64,000 nt of DNA from an uncultured Bacteroidota bacterium (GCA_900696575.1 CAADHD010000023.1:1-64000); one strand, 5' to 3'; counted from the first letter of the stretch, positions 1 through 11,800 are shown. The notes: a model not told the origin generated them from the sequence alone. A program made the numbers and translations.

Positions 1-896
1 CTGAAGAGCTGGAAGCCATAACAAACGACTTTATTACCCAATCGCTATCACAGCAATGGAACCTTGGAACGTATGAGTATGAAGATGTGGTATTAATGCT
101 CGAAGGAGCTTTGAACTACCGTACCTGTACACCGCAAGAGTATTATGATGAGATAGCTATAGACAGCGCTGTGTTTCAGTTAGATATTTTTAAACAAGCA
201 GATGACCATTGGTATGTGGAATCCGAACGTGTTATAGAATTTTGGAACACACTAATGCAACATGCGGCAAGCGCACCGGAGCGGCTACAGTTAACAAATG
301 GCTTCAACATTGTAGCCGACCTTGAAGTAGCCGGTGTTGATTATGAAACGGAGAAAATAAACGTGAGTGTGGTTATTTGGGCGGGGAATGGAAGTGAAGA
401 AACAATTTGTGATTTTACAAGCAATGATTATTGGTTAGCGTGTGCCCCTGTAGGTGGATGCTATACAAACTCAAATAATCTTACATCAGATTCAAGAATT
501 GAGATTCAGAAAAGATTGAATAATAGAACTTGCAATCAGTTTCTATTGACTGGTTGTGATTATTATATGTATATCAGCTTGCAAGGATTTTCGGCCTTGA
601 ATTTTCCATCAATATCTTGTCAGAATTATTGTTTTGCTATTTTAAATTATGGTGGTACCATGTTTATTGGATATGGTATGAATGATTGTATTTCACCTCA
701 AGAGTTAGAGTGCAGTGTAACGGAAACAGCAAAAATGGCTAGTTGTAATGCACCAAATGTTCCTGGTTCGTTTTCTAATAAGGATGTAATTTCACATAAC
801 ATTCAATACGCACAAGATAATAATCAGCCACCATATCTTTGGTATCATTTTGTAACTGTTAGCAATGGAAAGTGTAATACATACACACCTGATTAA
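1..896 (+). CDS. Hypothetical protein, N-terminus cut by window edge
   Basis: The reading frame (codons starting at base 3) is open to the left edge, so this is the 3' part of a longer gene and the GTG at 87 is not a real start. I do not recognise the family. The visible product is acidic, rich in aromatic residues and asparagine, and has about a dozen cysteines in its C-terminal two thirds, as in exported proteins. No T9SS sorting domain is seen at its C-terminus. The first ~390 bases look clearly higher in GC than the rest of the gene. Its end overlaps the presumed start of the next, broken gene by 32 bases. Function unknown. Confidence 0.6.
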   Translation, partial: EELEAITNDFITQSLSQQWNLGTYEYEDVVLMLEGALNYRTCTPQEYYDEIAIDSAVFQLDIFKQADDHWYVESERVIEFWNTLMQHAASAPERLQLTNGFNIVADLEVAGVDYETEKINVSVVIWAGNGSEETICDFTSNDYWLACAPVGGCYTNSNNLTSDSRIEIQKRLNNRTCNQFLLTGCDYYMYISLQGFSALNFPSISCQNYCFAILNYGGTMFIGYGMNDCISPQELECSVTETAKMASCNAPNVPGSFSNKDVISHNIQYAQDNNQPPYLWYHFVTVSNGKCNTYTPD

Positions 897-2369
897 AATA
901 TCTATTTTTCTAGTGATGATTCAAATGACTGAGCATTTAAATGCTCAGTCATTTGAATTCATTTATTCAACTTCACAAGATGAATCTATTTATGAAGTAA
1001 TTCAGGATGAAAAGGATAGTTACTATTTAATTCTCAATCAAGGAACATTTCCAAGTTTATATAACCCATTATTGATAAAAATTGATTCACTTGGAAATTT
1101 TGTTAAATCACAGAGTGTAAATTCATTGTTGAATAATGTATTTGTAGGAAAGAATTGTTTAAAGTGGAATGACAGTTTATTTGTAACAACTGGAATTGCT
1201 ACAGATTCTATAACCGGACTTCAGGGATTATATTTCTTGTCATTTGATTCGTCATTCAATTATTTAAATGAAAAACTGATAAGTTTTTCAACACAAAATC
1301 TATATGCTACAAGAATACGATTATTATCAGATTACAGTTTACTTGTTGGTGGCAGCATGATTGACAATGCAAGCTTTGACTATCAATTTTACATGTTGAA
1401 ATTACACAACTTGGATAGTATTAAAAACATTTATATTTATGGACAACCCAACCAAAATGAAACGCTGACTGACTTTCTTATTTTTCCGGATAATTCTGGA
1501 TATTTACTATTCACCTGAGGCTTAAGTCCAGGAATCAATCAAAGCGAAATGATAAGGGTGGATACAATTGGAAATATAGATTCAATTTTTGTTCTGCCTT
1601 TTGCTTCACTTCCTGTAGCTACATCTGCAAAATGGATTTCCCATGACAGATTTCTGGTTTTATCTTCTGCATTTGATCAGTTCAGCATATCTTTTGAATG
1701 GGGAATTACATCTTTATTATACAGTAACGATGTTGAATTATTGAAAGATACTTTTTTTATATATCAAGACACATTAACAAGAGAAGTTCATCAAGGTATT
1801 GACTTCACCTATAATAACAGAATATATCTTGCAGGAACAAAAAATCATCATTTATCTTTTTTTCAAAACGAACCAGCATATTATCTTTTGATGTGTGTTG
1901 ATTCAAATCTGAATTTTAAGTGGATAAAAAGTATTGAATATAATCAAGAGTATCTTCAATTAAAAAAGTCCTCGCTACCAATGATGGCGGAGTGCTGCTT
2001 ACCGGCACTAAATACAATGCAGCCACAACCAACGGGCAGGAGCGTGATATTTATGTCATCAAACTCGATTCGCTGGGCAACTATGTAACCGGCACAGGCA
2101 GCAGCCCCGTTGCACTGGTTCATGATTTCATTGTTTATCCCAACCCTGCTGCTTCACAGCTTACGCTTCAATACACACCGCCCCAAACCACCGGCTATGC
2201 AACCATTTACAACACCTTTGGCGAAGCAGTACAGCAACTCACTTTACCGCCCGGCATCACACGCCAGCAAGTAAACATTGCTCACTTACCCGCAGGGCTT
2301 TACTTAATAAAAGTAGAGGCCGATGGGAAAAGCGGAGTAAAGCGGTTTGTGAAGCTTGCCTATCCTTAG
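865..2369 (+). pseudogene. T9SS-sorted secreted protein, broken by a nonsense codon and a frameshift
   Basis: Three open segments join into one secreted protein. It starts at ATG 865 with a signal-like segment (ISIFLVMI, then LNAQS) and continues as beta-propeller-like repeats. It meets TGA at 1516-1518 and goes on in the same frame (GLSPGINQ, VDTIGNIDS). At the run of six A at 1962-1967 it needs a -1 shift to reach the frame reading VLATNDGGVLLTG, RDIYVIKLDSLGNY and a type A sorting domain (VYPNPAASQLTLQY, LPAGLYLIKVE, VKRFVKLAYP). The last part is the normal end of Bacteroidota T9SS cargo. One TGG to TGA change and loss of one A would explain both lesions. A sequencing or assembly error, or slippage-based switching, cannot be excluded. 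Confidence 0.75.
919..958. repeat. Perfect 40-bp palindrome without spacer
   Basis: The 20 bases at 919-938 are exactly complementary, read backwards, to 939-958. The centre is TTTAAA and the match stops at 918/959. It lies 22 bases after the stop of the first gene and inside the presumed signal-peptide region of the broken T9SS gene. No T-run follows, so it does not look like an ordinary terminator. Confidence 0.9.
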
Positions 2370-2382
2370 GTTGGGAGTAGAA

Positions 2383-2412
2383 ACGATTCACAATTGCGGA
2401 ATTGTTAATCGT
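2383..2412. terminator. Hairpin between convergent genes
   Basis: ACGATT-C-ACAATT pairs with AATTGT-T-AATCGT around a GCGG loop, giving 12 pairs with one mismatch. It sits between the end of the T9SS pseudogene and the end of the convergent miaE. No long T-run follows on either strand, so termination is only plausible. Confidence 0.4.
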
Positions 2413-2438
2413 GAATGATTAATCGTAAATCATCCCGG

Positions 2439-3020
2439 TTACCCATGCACCGTTTCTTTCTTTCCAAAACGGCTGATGACTTCTCCTTCGTAATCTAAGT
2501 ACTGCTGCCAGCGGGCATCTACATCCTCAGCCGCACAATACTTTTTAGCAAATCCAATAAAAGTGGAGTAATGATTCGCCTCGCTGATCATCAGTTCATG
2601 ATAAAACTTTTTCAGTTCCTCATCTTTTATGTTTTCAGAAAGCAAACGGAAGCGTTCGCAACTGCGGGCTTCAATCATGGCGGCAAACAATAGATGATCA
2701 AGCAACTGCTGTGTGCGTGAACCGCCTTTTCGTCTGAAATTGTAAAGCAGATTTACGTATTCATCCTTTCTTTCGGGTCCTAATATGAAACCGCGTTCTT
2801 TTATTTTTTCAGTTACCATTTTGAAATGCGCAAGTTCTTCCTGAGCAATATCAAGCATTACGGAAACAAGTTCTTCAAATTCAGGATAACGTACAATGAT
2901 GGAAATAGCATTAGAAGCGGCTTTCTGCTCGCACCAGGCATGATCGGTTAAAATCTCGGGAATGTTTTTCTCGACAATGTTAACCCATCGAGGGTCTGTT
3001 GGCAGGCGTAACTTAAACAT
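2439..3020 (-). CDS. miaE: tRNA-(ms2io6A)-hydroxylase, MiaE family
   Basis: A ferritin-like non-haem di-iron monooxygenase that hydroxylates the isopentenyl group of the modified adenosine at tRNA position 37. The four-helix ligand pattern is visible: Glu in WCEQKAA, EELAH, Glu in MIEARSCERF and EANHY. Length (193 residues) is normal for the family. The frame is open to an ATG at 3041, but family members begin near LKLPTDPRWV, so the ATG at 3020 (MFKLRLPTDPRW) is the better start. It is a single gene convergent with the T9SS pseudogene and divergent from the M16 peptidase pair. The family call rests on the whole protein pattern; activity requires a MiaA/MiaB-type pathway not seen here. Confidence 0.85.
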   Translation of the reverse strand: MFKLRLPTDPRWVNIVEKNIPEILTDHAWCEQKAASNAISIIVRYPEFEELVSVMLDIAQEELAHFKMVTEKIKERGFILGPERKDEYVNLLYNFRRKGGSRTQQLLDHLLFAAMIEARSCERFRLLSENIKDEELKKFYHELMISEANHYSTFIGFAKKYCAAEDVDARWQQYLDYEGEVISRFGKKETVHG

Positions 3021-3214
3021 GACAGATTCAATTAGATGCAAAAGTATTTTACATCAGCATTTATTTTGAATAGCTGGTTAAAAATAAGTTCTGTTGATTT
3101 CTCTTCTGTGCGCAGGAACCCTTCAGAGGCACGGGTGCGGGCTAGATGGATAAAAGTTTTATTAATGAATCTGGTATCAGAAATAAAGTTCGATTGTTTT
3201 CTCATTTTCGCCCC

Positions 3215-4456
3215 ATGATTCCATTTGATCAATTTAATCTTGAAAACGGACTTCGCGTTTTTGTGAATACCGACCGTTCCACACCCATGGTCAGTTTAAA
3301 CATCATGTACAACGTAGGAGCCAAAGACGAAGATGAAAACCGTACAGGCTTTGCCCATCTGTTCGAACACCTCATGTTTGGCGGAAGCAAAAACATACCC
3401 AGCTACGACCAGCCTTTAGAAAGGGCAGGAGGGGAGAACAATGCATGGACTAACAATGACCTTACGGATTATTACTTAACGCTTCCTGCACAAAATATTG
3501 AAACCGGTTTCTGGCTCGAAAGCGACCGCATGCTTGAACTTGCTTTCAGTCCTGAGAGTCTGGAAGTGCAGCGGCAGGTAGTAATTGAAGAATTCAAGCA
3601 GCGCTACCTCAATCAGCCTTATGGAGACTTGTGGTTGCTTATGCGTCCATTGGCATACAAGATACATCCTTATAAATGGAACACCATAGGAAAGGAAATT
3701 TCTCATATTGAAAATGCCAGGCTTGAAGATGTAAAAAATTTCTTTTTCAGTTATTATGCTCCAGATAATGCCGTGATGTCAGTATCAGGAAATATCAGTA
3801 CCGGTGAAGTGAAAGCGTTAACAGAGAAGTGGTTTGCTGAAATTCCTTCGCGGAATGTTAAGAAAAAAACATTGCCTAAGGAGCCGAAGCAAACCGAAAA
3901 GAGAACCTTGACTGTTGAGCGTAATGTTCCGGCTGATGTAATCTGTAAGGTCTGGCATACCTGCGCACGCATGGATGAAAATTTTTATGCCAATGATTTA
4001 ATGACGGATGTATTAAGTAAAGGCAAGTCGGCAAGGCTTTATCAGCGCCTTGTTAAAGAAAGAAAGCTATTCTCAAGTATTGATTGCTATCTTACAGGTG
4101 ATGTGGAAGAAAACCTGATTGCTGTGAAAGGACGATTAATGAAAGATATAACTATGGAACAAGCCGAAACGGCTATTGATGAGGAAATGGAAAAACTGAA
4201 ACAGGAAAGCGTTACCGCTGACGAAATGAAAAAAGTAAAACAGATGGCCGAAGCAGCCGTTGTGTTTTCTGAGATAAGCGTAGCTGATAAGGCGTTGAAT
4301 ATCTCATACTACGCCACACTCGGAAATGCAACCTTGATTAACAAACAGGTCGAATTATACCATGCTGTTTCACCTGAGCAAATTAAACTGGAAGCACAGA
4401 AAGTTTTCAGAGAGGAAAACAGCAGTGTACTTTATTACAGGAGGGAAAAGAAATGA
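3215..4456 (+). CDS. M16 family zinc metallopeptidase (catalytic subunit)
   Basis: A pitrilysin/processing-peptidase-like protein. The inverted zinc motif HxxEH is present (residues 48-52, HLFEH) with the third ligand Glu about 74 residues on (VVIEEFKQRY). The N-terminus FNLENGLRVFVNTD is typical. The frame extends upstream to 3146, but the ATG at 3215 matches the family start, and the upstream part overlaps the miaE promoter side. No signal peptide is seen, suggesting a cytoplasmic enzyme. It overlaps the next gene by four bases (ATGA), so the two are translated as a pair. Together they make the usual two-chain bacterial M16B arrangement: one active chain and one that shapes the chamber. Substrate unknown. 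Confidence 0.9.
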   Translation: MIPFDQFNLENGLRVFVNTDRSTPMVSLNIMYNVGAKDEDENRTGFAHLFEHLMFGGSKNIPSYDQPLERAGGENNAWTNNDLTDYYLTLPAQNIETGFWLESDRMLELAFSPESLEVQRQVVIEEFKQRYLNQPYGDLWLLMRPLAYKIHPYKWNTIGKEISHIENARLEDVKNFFFSYYAPDNAVMSVSGNISTGEVKALTEKWFAEIPSRNVKKKTLPKEPKQTEKRTLTVERNVPADVICKVWHTCARMDENFYANDLMTDVLSKGKSARLYQRLVKERKLFSSIDCYLTGDVEENLIAVKGRLMKDITMEQAETAIDEEMEKLKQESVTADEMKKVKQMAEAAVVFSEISVADKALNISYYATLGNATLINKQVELYHAVSPEQIKLEAQKVFREENSSVLYYRREKK

Positions 4457-5715
4457 TAGACCGTACTCGGGAGCCTGCGCTTAAAAAGCCTTCAACCATC
4501 GAACTAAAAGATCCGGTTAAGATTCAGGGAACTTCCGGATGGCCGTTGTATGCTTTTCATCAGCCCGGCTATGAGATTACCAGAATAGAAATTGTATTTC
4601 CTGCTGGAATGAGCAGCCACAGTAACTTTCTGATGGGCCCTGCCGTGAATCAACTGATGGATGACGGAACGAAAACCAAAACCTCATTTGAAATCTCCAA
4701 TTTTTTTGAAAGTTACGGAGCGGCTTTTTACGGAGAAGGAAGTTACAATTATGCATCACTTACACTGGTAGCATTAAGCAAACACATTGATCAGTTGCTG
4801 CCGGTAGTGAATGAGATTATTTCGGAGCCTGTTTTTCCGGAAAAGGAATTGCAGCATTACAGAGATGAAAACCAGCAGCGGTTGTTAGTTGAACAGAAGA
4901 AAGTAAGTTATCAGGCAAGGAAAAAATTTTTCAATTTGCTTTTCGGCAGCACTTCAGTTTATGGATTTGAAGAGAAGCCGGATGATTTTTCCTCTGTAAG
5001 CAGAGAAGAACTCATCCAATTTCATAAGGTAAATTATGTGGGCAAAGGGGTTTGTGTGATTATTTCTGGTAATGCTGATGAGGCCATGATTTCGATGGTT
5101 GATTCGATGTTGCCCAGACTGAATAGTCCGGTTTTAAAATTGAAGGTACCGGATTATGAAACTTCAAAAGAGAGAAATATACACATTGAAAAAGATGATG
5201 CGCTTCAGACTGCCATACGCATCGGCCGTACTTTTCCGGATCGTCAGCATCCCGATTTTATTCCCTTCAGCATACTGCAAACCATTCTTGGCGGCTATTT
5301 CGGTTCGCGGCTGATGGCCAATATCAGAGAAGAAAAGGGTTACACCTATGGCATCAATACCATCATGCAATCCTTGCCGGGAGTAACCGCTTTTTACATA
5401 GCTACCGAAGTCGGGAAAAAAGTAAAAGATGCTGCCATTGAGGAAATTTATAAAGAGATGAATGCTTTGAATGAGCCTGTGGGAGAAGATGAACTGAATC
5501 TGGTAAAAAATTATCTGTTCGGCCATTTTCAAAGGGCGGTAGATGGTCCATTACAACTGTCAAAAATTTTTAAAACCATGCATTTGCAAGGCGCTGACTT
5601 TGGTTATTTCAGGAATTATTTGAACGCTTTGAATTTCATTACTCCTGAAGTTCTCTCCGAGATGGCTAATAAATACCTAAATAGGGTTGATTATCATGAG
5701 GTAACAGTTGGTTAA
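4453..5715 (+). CDS. M16 family peptidase-like protein (non-catalytic subunit)
   Basis: The second half of the M16 pair. It has the M16 fold pattern (FPAGMSSH, FFESYGAAFYGEG) but no HxxEH zinc motif. The C-terminal half keeps the R/Y motif region (GSRLMANIREEKGYTYGI) that in two-chain M16B enzymes completes the active site of the partner. It begins at ATG 4453, overlapping the upstream stop. In known M16B heterodimers the chain lacking zinc ligands is needed for activity, so a heterodimer with the upstream product is the natural inference. No signal peptide. Confidence 0.88.
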   Translation: MIDRTREPALKKPSTIELKDPVKIQGTSGWPLYAFHQPGYEITRIEIVFPAGMSSHSNFLMGPAVNQLMDDGTKTKTSFEISNFFESYGAAFYGEGSYNYASLTLVALSKHIDQLLPVVNEIISEPVFPEKELQHYRDENQQRLLVEQKKVSYQARKKFFNLLFGSTSVYGFEEKPDDFSSVSREELIQFHKVNYVGKGVCVIISGNADEAMISMVDSMLPRLNSPVLKLKVPDYETSKERNIHIEKDDALQTAIRIGRTFPDRQHPDFIPFSILQTILGGYFGSRLMANIREEKGYTYGINTIMQSLPGVTAFYIATEVGKKVKDAAIEEIYKEMNALNEPVGEDELNLVKNYLFGHFQRAVDGPLQLSKIFKTMHLQGADFGYFRNYLNALNFITPEVLSEMANKYLNRVDYHEVTVG

Positions 5716-5719
5716 ATAA

Positions 5720-5727
5720 TATATTTG
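5720..5727 (+). promoter_or_regulatory. Promoter -7 element (TATATTTG)
   Basis: Exact match to Bacteroidota TAnnTTTG, about 110 bases before the adhesin start at 5839. No convincing -33 element at the expected distance. Confidence 0.45.
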
Positions 5728-5838
5728 TATTATTTGATTCATCATGAAAGTTTGCTTTCTTCGCAAAGTAAAAATGAGGATTAAATTACCTCAATTGTAA
5801 GTATGATATGCGTTGATAACCTTAAAATAAATTTACAC

Positions 5839-8800
5839 ATGAAACACCTTCGGATAGCCTTATTGTTTTTTTGGAGTTTGACATGCAATAACTTATTTGC
5901 TTCTCATGGAATGGGAGGGGAGTTGACATGGACATGTCAGGGCAACGCCTATGTTTTCACCATGAAATTTTACCGCGATTGCAATGGAATTCCGGGTCCT
6001 GTTAATCCATCATTAACTACTAATGTTCCGGGTGTTCCTAATATCCCGCTTACACAAATTTCATTGACTGACATAAGTCCTACCGGCTCCAATACTTCAG
6101 GTGTTACTCCTTGCCCTGCTTGTCCGGCTTCGGGTTCAGGAGGAGGTAATGGAGCTGTCCATGAGTATGTTTATCGTTCAAATCCTGTTATTCTTCCCGG
6201 TACTCCGCCTGCTGCAGGTTGGGTATTTTCATGGGGTGAGTGTTGCAGGAGTAATTCATTAACCAATATGGTAGGTGCGGGTGGCTTAAGTATGGGAATA
6301 AGAGCGGTTATGTATCCTTATGCAGGTTTTATTGCCGGTCAATGCCGCGATAACTCTCCCTTTTTTGCTGAAAAACCTAATGTAATTATTTGTACGGGGT
6401 ATCCGTTTACATACAATCACAACGCGATAGATTATGAGCTTGACTCATTGGTTTATTCATGGGATTCTCCTGTTTCTTCTCCACCCATAACACCTCAGGC
6501 TTACTCAGCAGGATATTCAGTGAATAGCCCCCTTCCCGGTCCGATACAAAATCCTTTAAATGTACCTGCTGCGTTGAATTCACAGAATGGTGAGATTACG
6601 TTTACATCATTTACCCAAGGGTATTTCGTTACGGTTGTTAAAGTAACCGCTTATAAATGCAACACAAAAGCTGCAGAAATTTTCAGAGAAATTAATGTGG
6701 TATTGATAGCCGGATGTGTACTTCCCTGTTCAAGCCCGGTTGTTCAGAATCTACCACCACAAGTAACAATTATCAATCGAAAAACCGGACTACCCATCAG
6801 TCAAAACAAGGATACTGTATGTGTAGGGGATACGTTAAAGTTAAGAATTATTGCTTCTGATCCCGATTGCCATCCTACCATGGGAGTGCAAAGTGTTACG
6901 TTCACTATAACAGGAAGTGAATTGAGTTCTCCGGCCAATAATCCAAACGGAACATGCCTAATTCAGCCATGTGCATACACCAGTGCCAACTTACCGCTTA
7001 CAGCACTGTTTGGAACACAAATGGATTTTGACTGGCCGGTTAAATGTGAGCATCTCGGTTTTGATACCTTATGTACCCGGATAAGCAGCACTTTTAATTT
7101 TGTTATTAAGGTAAAAGACAATTATTGTCCGGCACCGGGCATAAATACCAATACGCTTTCCATCACCGTTAAACGTTGCCGCGAAATCGGTCCTCCGGAA
7201 TTAAGATGCGCTTCGGTTGAAACGCCAAGCGGTGATGTCCGCTTGAACTGGAAACCCGAATCACCCAGAGACACATTTGGACTATTTCATAAGTATGAAA
7301 TTGTTGGCAGTTTAAACCGGCTTGGACCTTATGTAGTTGTTGACAGTGTTTACAATCCGGTCAATAATTATCTTACCAATCAGATTTTAATTCCTGCCTG
7401 GAAATTGGTGAGCAATCTTGGGTATCATGGACAGGATACCTCCCTCTATTTCAAAATGATTACCTATTCAGGTTGCAGATGGGATAGTATATCTGATAGT
7501 TCGAACATTATCCGAACAATGAAGCTTCATGCCGATACCGGTCAGATGAATGCAGCTATTTTAACATGGAACTCTGTTCATGTGCCATTGTTACCTACCA
7601 GCAATCCGTGGTATTATATCTACCGGGAATATCCTGCCGGAACATGGACCATGATAGATTCGCTGCTGCATCCTCCGGGAATCTTTTATGATACCATACT
7701 TACCTATGTAGATACTTTCCCGCGGCAATTGTGTGATGATATTGTTGTTTACCGGATAAGAACATCAGACAGTTTGTATTGTGACAGCTGGTCATCGTTT
7801 GATACTATAGATGTATCTAACAATACACCCTTAGCCGCCATTACCCCGCCTGCGCCTGCAATCTGTACTGGTGGCAATGTAAATCTTACGGCTTCGGCCG
7901 GAGGGTCGGTATATTTATGGTCAACCGGAGCAAATACTCAAACAATCAATGTATCATCAGCCGGGACTTATACAGTTACCATTACTTATAATCCGGGAGG
8001 TTGTACAGCTACGGCAACAGCCACAGTACAACAGGTAACGCCCTGTACACCTGCGTGGTCGGCATCGCCAACCAGTTATTGTGCAGGCGGATCATCTACA
8101 TTGACAATAAATTGTGCCGGAGGAACGGGGCCTCCTCCTGCAAGTTATACCTACTCATATACCAATGTAACTACGGGACAGGTGTTCGGTCCTTTCACTG
8201 TTGCCACTTTGCCAATCAATATCCCGGTAAGTCCTGCAGCTACCTCTACCTATCAATTAACAAGTTTTATAGCCAATTATCCCACATTTAGTTTAACCTG
8301 TCCGGGTTCTCCACTACCTGCCAATGTTACAATAACAGTGAACCCAATACCGACAGCCGCAATTTCAGTTTCGGGAGCATCTTCTATTTGCGAAGGACAA
8401 TCGGCCAATATACAGTTCAACTTTACAGGCTCCGGTCCCTGGACATATTCCTACAATACCCCTTCAGGTGTATTAGGTCCGTTAGTTACAGCTACTTCTC
8501 CGGTAACTGTTTCTGTAAGTCCGACTGCTACTTTTAGTTATACGTTAGTGAGTACCAGCAATGCTTTATGTAACGGAACGGTATCCGGCAGTGCATTGAT
8601 TACGGTTAATACACTTCCTCAGGCTACCATTTCAGGCACAACTGCCATTTGTGAAAATCAGAATGCAACTATCACTGTAAATTTTGCTAATGCTCCGGGA
8701 CCCTATTCAATTACTTATAATCCGGGCAATGTGGTAGTAAATAATGTGAATAATCCATACACGTTTAATGTTTCGCCTTCTTCCACTACTAATTACACCT

Positions 8801-11800
8801 TAGTAGCTGTAAGCAATGCGAATTGTACAGGATCAGTTTCAGGCAATGCAAACATTACTGTAAATCAGTTGCCCACAGCAAACATTGCAGGCAATCCAAC
8901 TATTTGTAATGGACAGCAAACAAACCTTACTGTTAATTTCGGTGGAGGACCGGGGCCTTACAACTTTGTTTACAATCCGGGTAATGTTGCAGTTAATGGA
9001 GCAACCAATCCGGCTGTCATCACCGTAAATCCAACTTCAACAACAAACTATAGTCTTGTTTCGGTAAGCAATGCCAATTGTACAGGAACGGTTTCAGGTG
9101 CTGCTACAGTAACCGTAAATCCGCTTCCTACTGCTCAAATAACAGGTAATCAAACCATCTGTAACGGCCAGCCGGCCAATCTGACCATAAGTTTTACCGG
9201 TACCGGTCCATGGACTTACAGTTATCTGGCAAATGGTAATCCGGTAGGTCCGTTTGTTGCAAACTCTTCTCCGGCAACTATCACCGTTACGCCAACAGCC
9301 AGCACAACTTATACATTACCCCTCACTGTAACTGATGCCAACTGTACAGGAACCAGTACATCGGGCTCGGCTTTGGTTACTGTTACGCCATTGCCATCGG
9401 CTCAGATAAGCGGAACTACAGCTATTTGTAACGGCCAGCAAACGGCACTTACTTTTGATTTTACCGGGCAGGCGCCTTTTGTTTACTCATATTCTGATGG
9501 CACGAACACCTTCGGGCCATTTAATACCAACCTGAATCAGGTAACCATAAATGTTGCGCCAACATCCACCACAACCTATTCGCTGGTAAATAACTTAACC
9601 GGTAATGGTTGTAGCGGCAGCGTTTCAGGTTCTGCTACTGTAACGGTGCATCAGTTGCCTGATGCTGCCCTTACAGGAACAGCAACCATTTGTGATGGCG
9701 ATAATGCAACCCTTACTGTAACATTCTCCAATGCTCCCGGCCCATACTCATTCACTTACAATCCGGGTAATGTTACTGTGAATAATGCCGGCAATCCGGC
9801 AACCATTACTGTGAATCCGGGCGCTAATACCACTTACACTCTGGTAACTGTAAGTAATGCGAATTGCCCAGGCACTATTTCATCACCCTCAGCCACTGTT
9901 ACCGTAACTCCATTGCCTGCAGCAACTCTCTCGGGAACAACAACCATCTGCAACGGTAATTCAGCCAATCTTACAGTCAATCTCACCGGCCAGCCTCCTT
10001 ACAGCTTCAGTTATACAGACGGAACTAACATTTTTGGACCCATTAACACCAGCAACAGCAGTTATACCATCAGTGTAAACCCCAGCACAAATACCAATTA
10101 TACGCTGCTTCCTGTAGTTACCGGTAATAATTGCAATGGTACTACCAGCGGCAGCGCTTCTATAACGGTTAATCAATTGCCAAGTGCCGTCATGTCAGGT
10201 ACACCGGAAATCTGCAACGGAGATCAGACAACTATTGAAGTGAACTTTACGGGCGTGGCGCCTTTTACTTACCGCTATTCTGATGGCACTAACACCTACG
10301 GCCCGTTTATAGCTGCATCCAGTCCGGCTTCTATCAATGTATCTCCTGCTGTAACTACCAATTATACCTTGATTTCGGTGGATGATGCCAATTGTACAGG
10401 TACGGTTAGCGGAAGTGCATTAGTAACGGTTCATCAATTGCCGGCAGCTCAGATTACCGGCAGCACTACAATATGTGACGGAGACCAAACTAATCTTGAT
10501 TTTACTTTTACCGGAGTGGCTCCTTTCACATACTCTTATTCTGATGGCGCCAATACTTATGGTCCGTTTATAGCCAACAGTAATAATATCTCAATTCAGG
10601 TTTCACCTAATGCTACTACTACCTACACACTGATTACCATTGAAGATGCTCATTGTACCGGAACCGTTACAGGAAATGCAACCATTACCGTAACTCCATT
10701 ACCAACAGCTGCTCTTTCGGGATCGCCTGTTATCTGCAACGGCCAAAGTGCCAGCCTCACTGTAAATTTTACGGGTGTCGCTCCTTTTGAATACAGCTAT
10801 ACTGACGGAGCAAACGTGTATGGACCATTTACCACTTCGTCCAATCCTGTAAATATTTCGGTTTCACCAACTGTAACCACCACTTATACCTTGACTTCAT
10901 CTGTAATAGGTGCCGGCTGTAACGGCACTACCTCAGGAAATGCCACGGTTACCGTTAATCAGCTGCCTGATGCCGTTGTGTCGGGCAACAGCACAATCTG
11001 CAATGGTGATCCGACTTCCTTTAATATTACCTTTAACGGTGTTCCTCCGTTTACTTATTCTTATTCGGATGGATCAGCTACTTACGGCCCGTTTGTTTCC
11101 GCTTCTTCAACAGTAAATATCCCTGTCAGCCCTTCAAATACCACTACTTATTCTGTTGTTTACATTGCTGATGATAATTGTACAGGCACGGCTTCAGGAA
11201 ATGCAACAGTAACGGTAAATCAGCTTCCACAGGCGCAACTGAGCGGAACAACTTCAATTTGTGACGGTAACCCGACATCATTAATTGTCAATTTCACCGG
11301 TACAGCCCCGTTTACTTATTCTTACAGTGATGGCTCTTCCACGTTCGGCCCCTTTACTACAACTAATAATCCCGAAACAATTTTAATACAGCCTGGTGCA
11401 ACTACATCCTATTCATTATTATCAGTTACCGATGCCAACTGCACCGGCTCTGTGTCAGGAAATGTTACTGTAACAGTTAACGAATTGCCTACTGCGGTTA
11501 TCAGTTTAAATAGTGTGATTTGTGTTGGCCAGCAAACAAATTTTCAGGTGGCATTTACCGGAACCGCACCTTTCACTTTCTATTACACTAATGGTCAGCA
11601 AACCTTTGGTCCTGTTACCACTTCCGGCAATCCTGCATTGATTCAGGTTTCACCCGGTGTTACTCAAACATATTCGCTGGTTAGTGTAACCGATGCTAAT
11701 TGCCCGGGAAGTGTTTCAGGTTCGGCCAACGTAATTGTTCATCCGCTGCCTACACCGGTTATCACCGGAATAAATACAATTTGCGATGGTGATGAAACTA

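Noticed and set aside
1962-1968. Programmed -1 frameshift as the main explanation for the T9SS pseudogene
   Set aside because: A second lesion (TGA 1516) already stops translation upstream, so decay or sequence error is more likely; kept as an option in the findings.
3036-3232. Small overlapping frames around the miaE/M16 gap
   Set aside because: They run across the start regions of both flanking genes with no family pattern.
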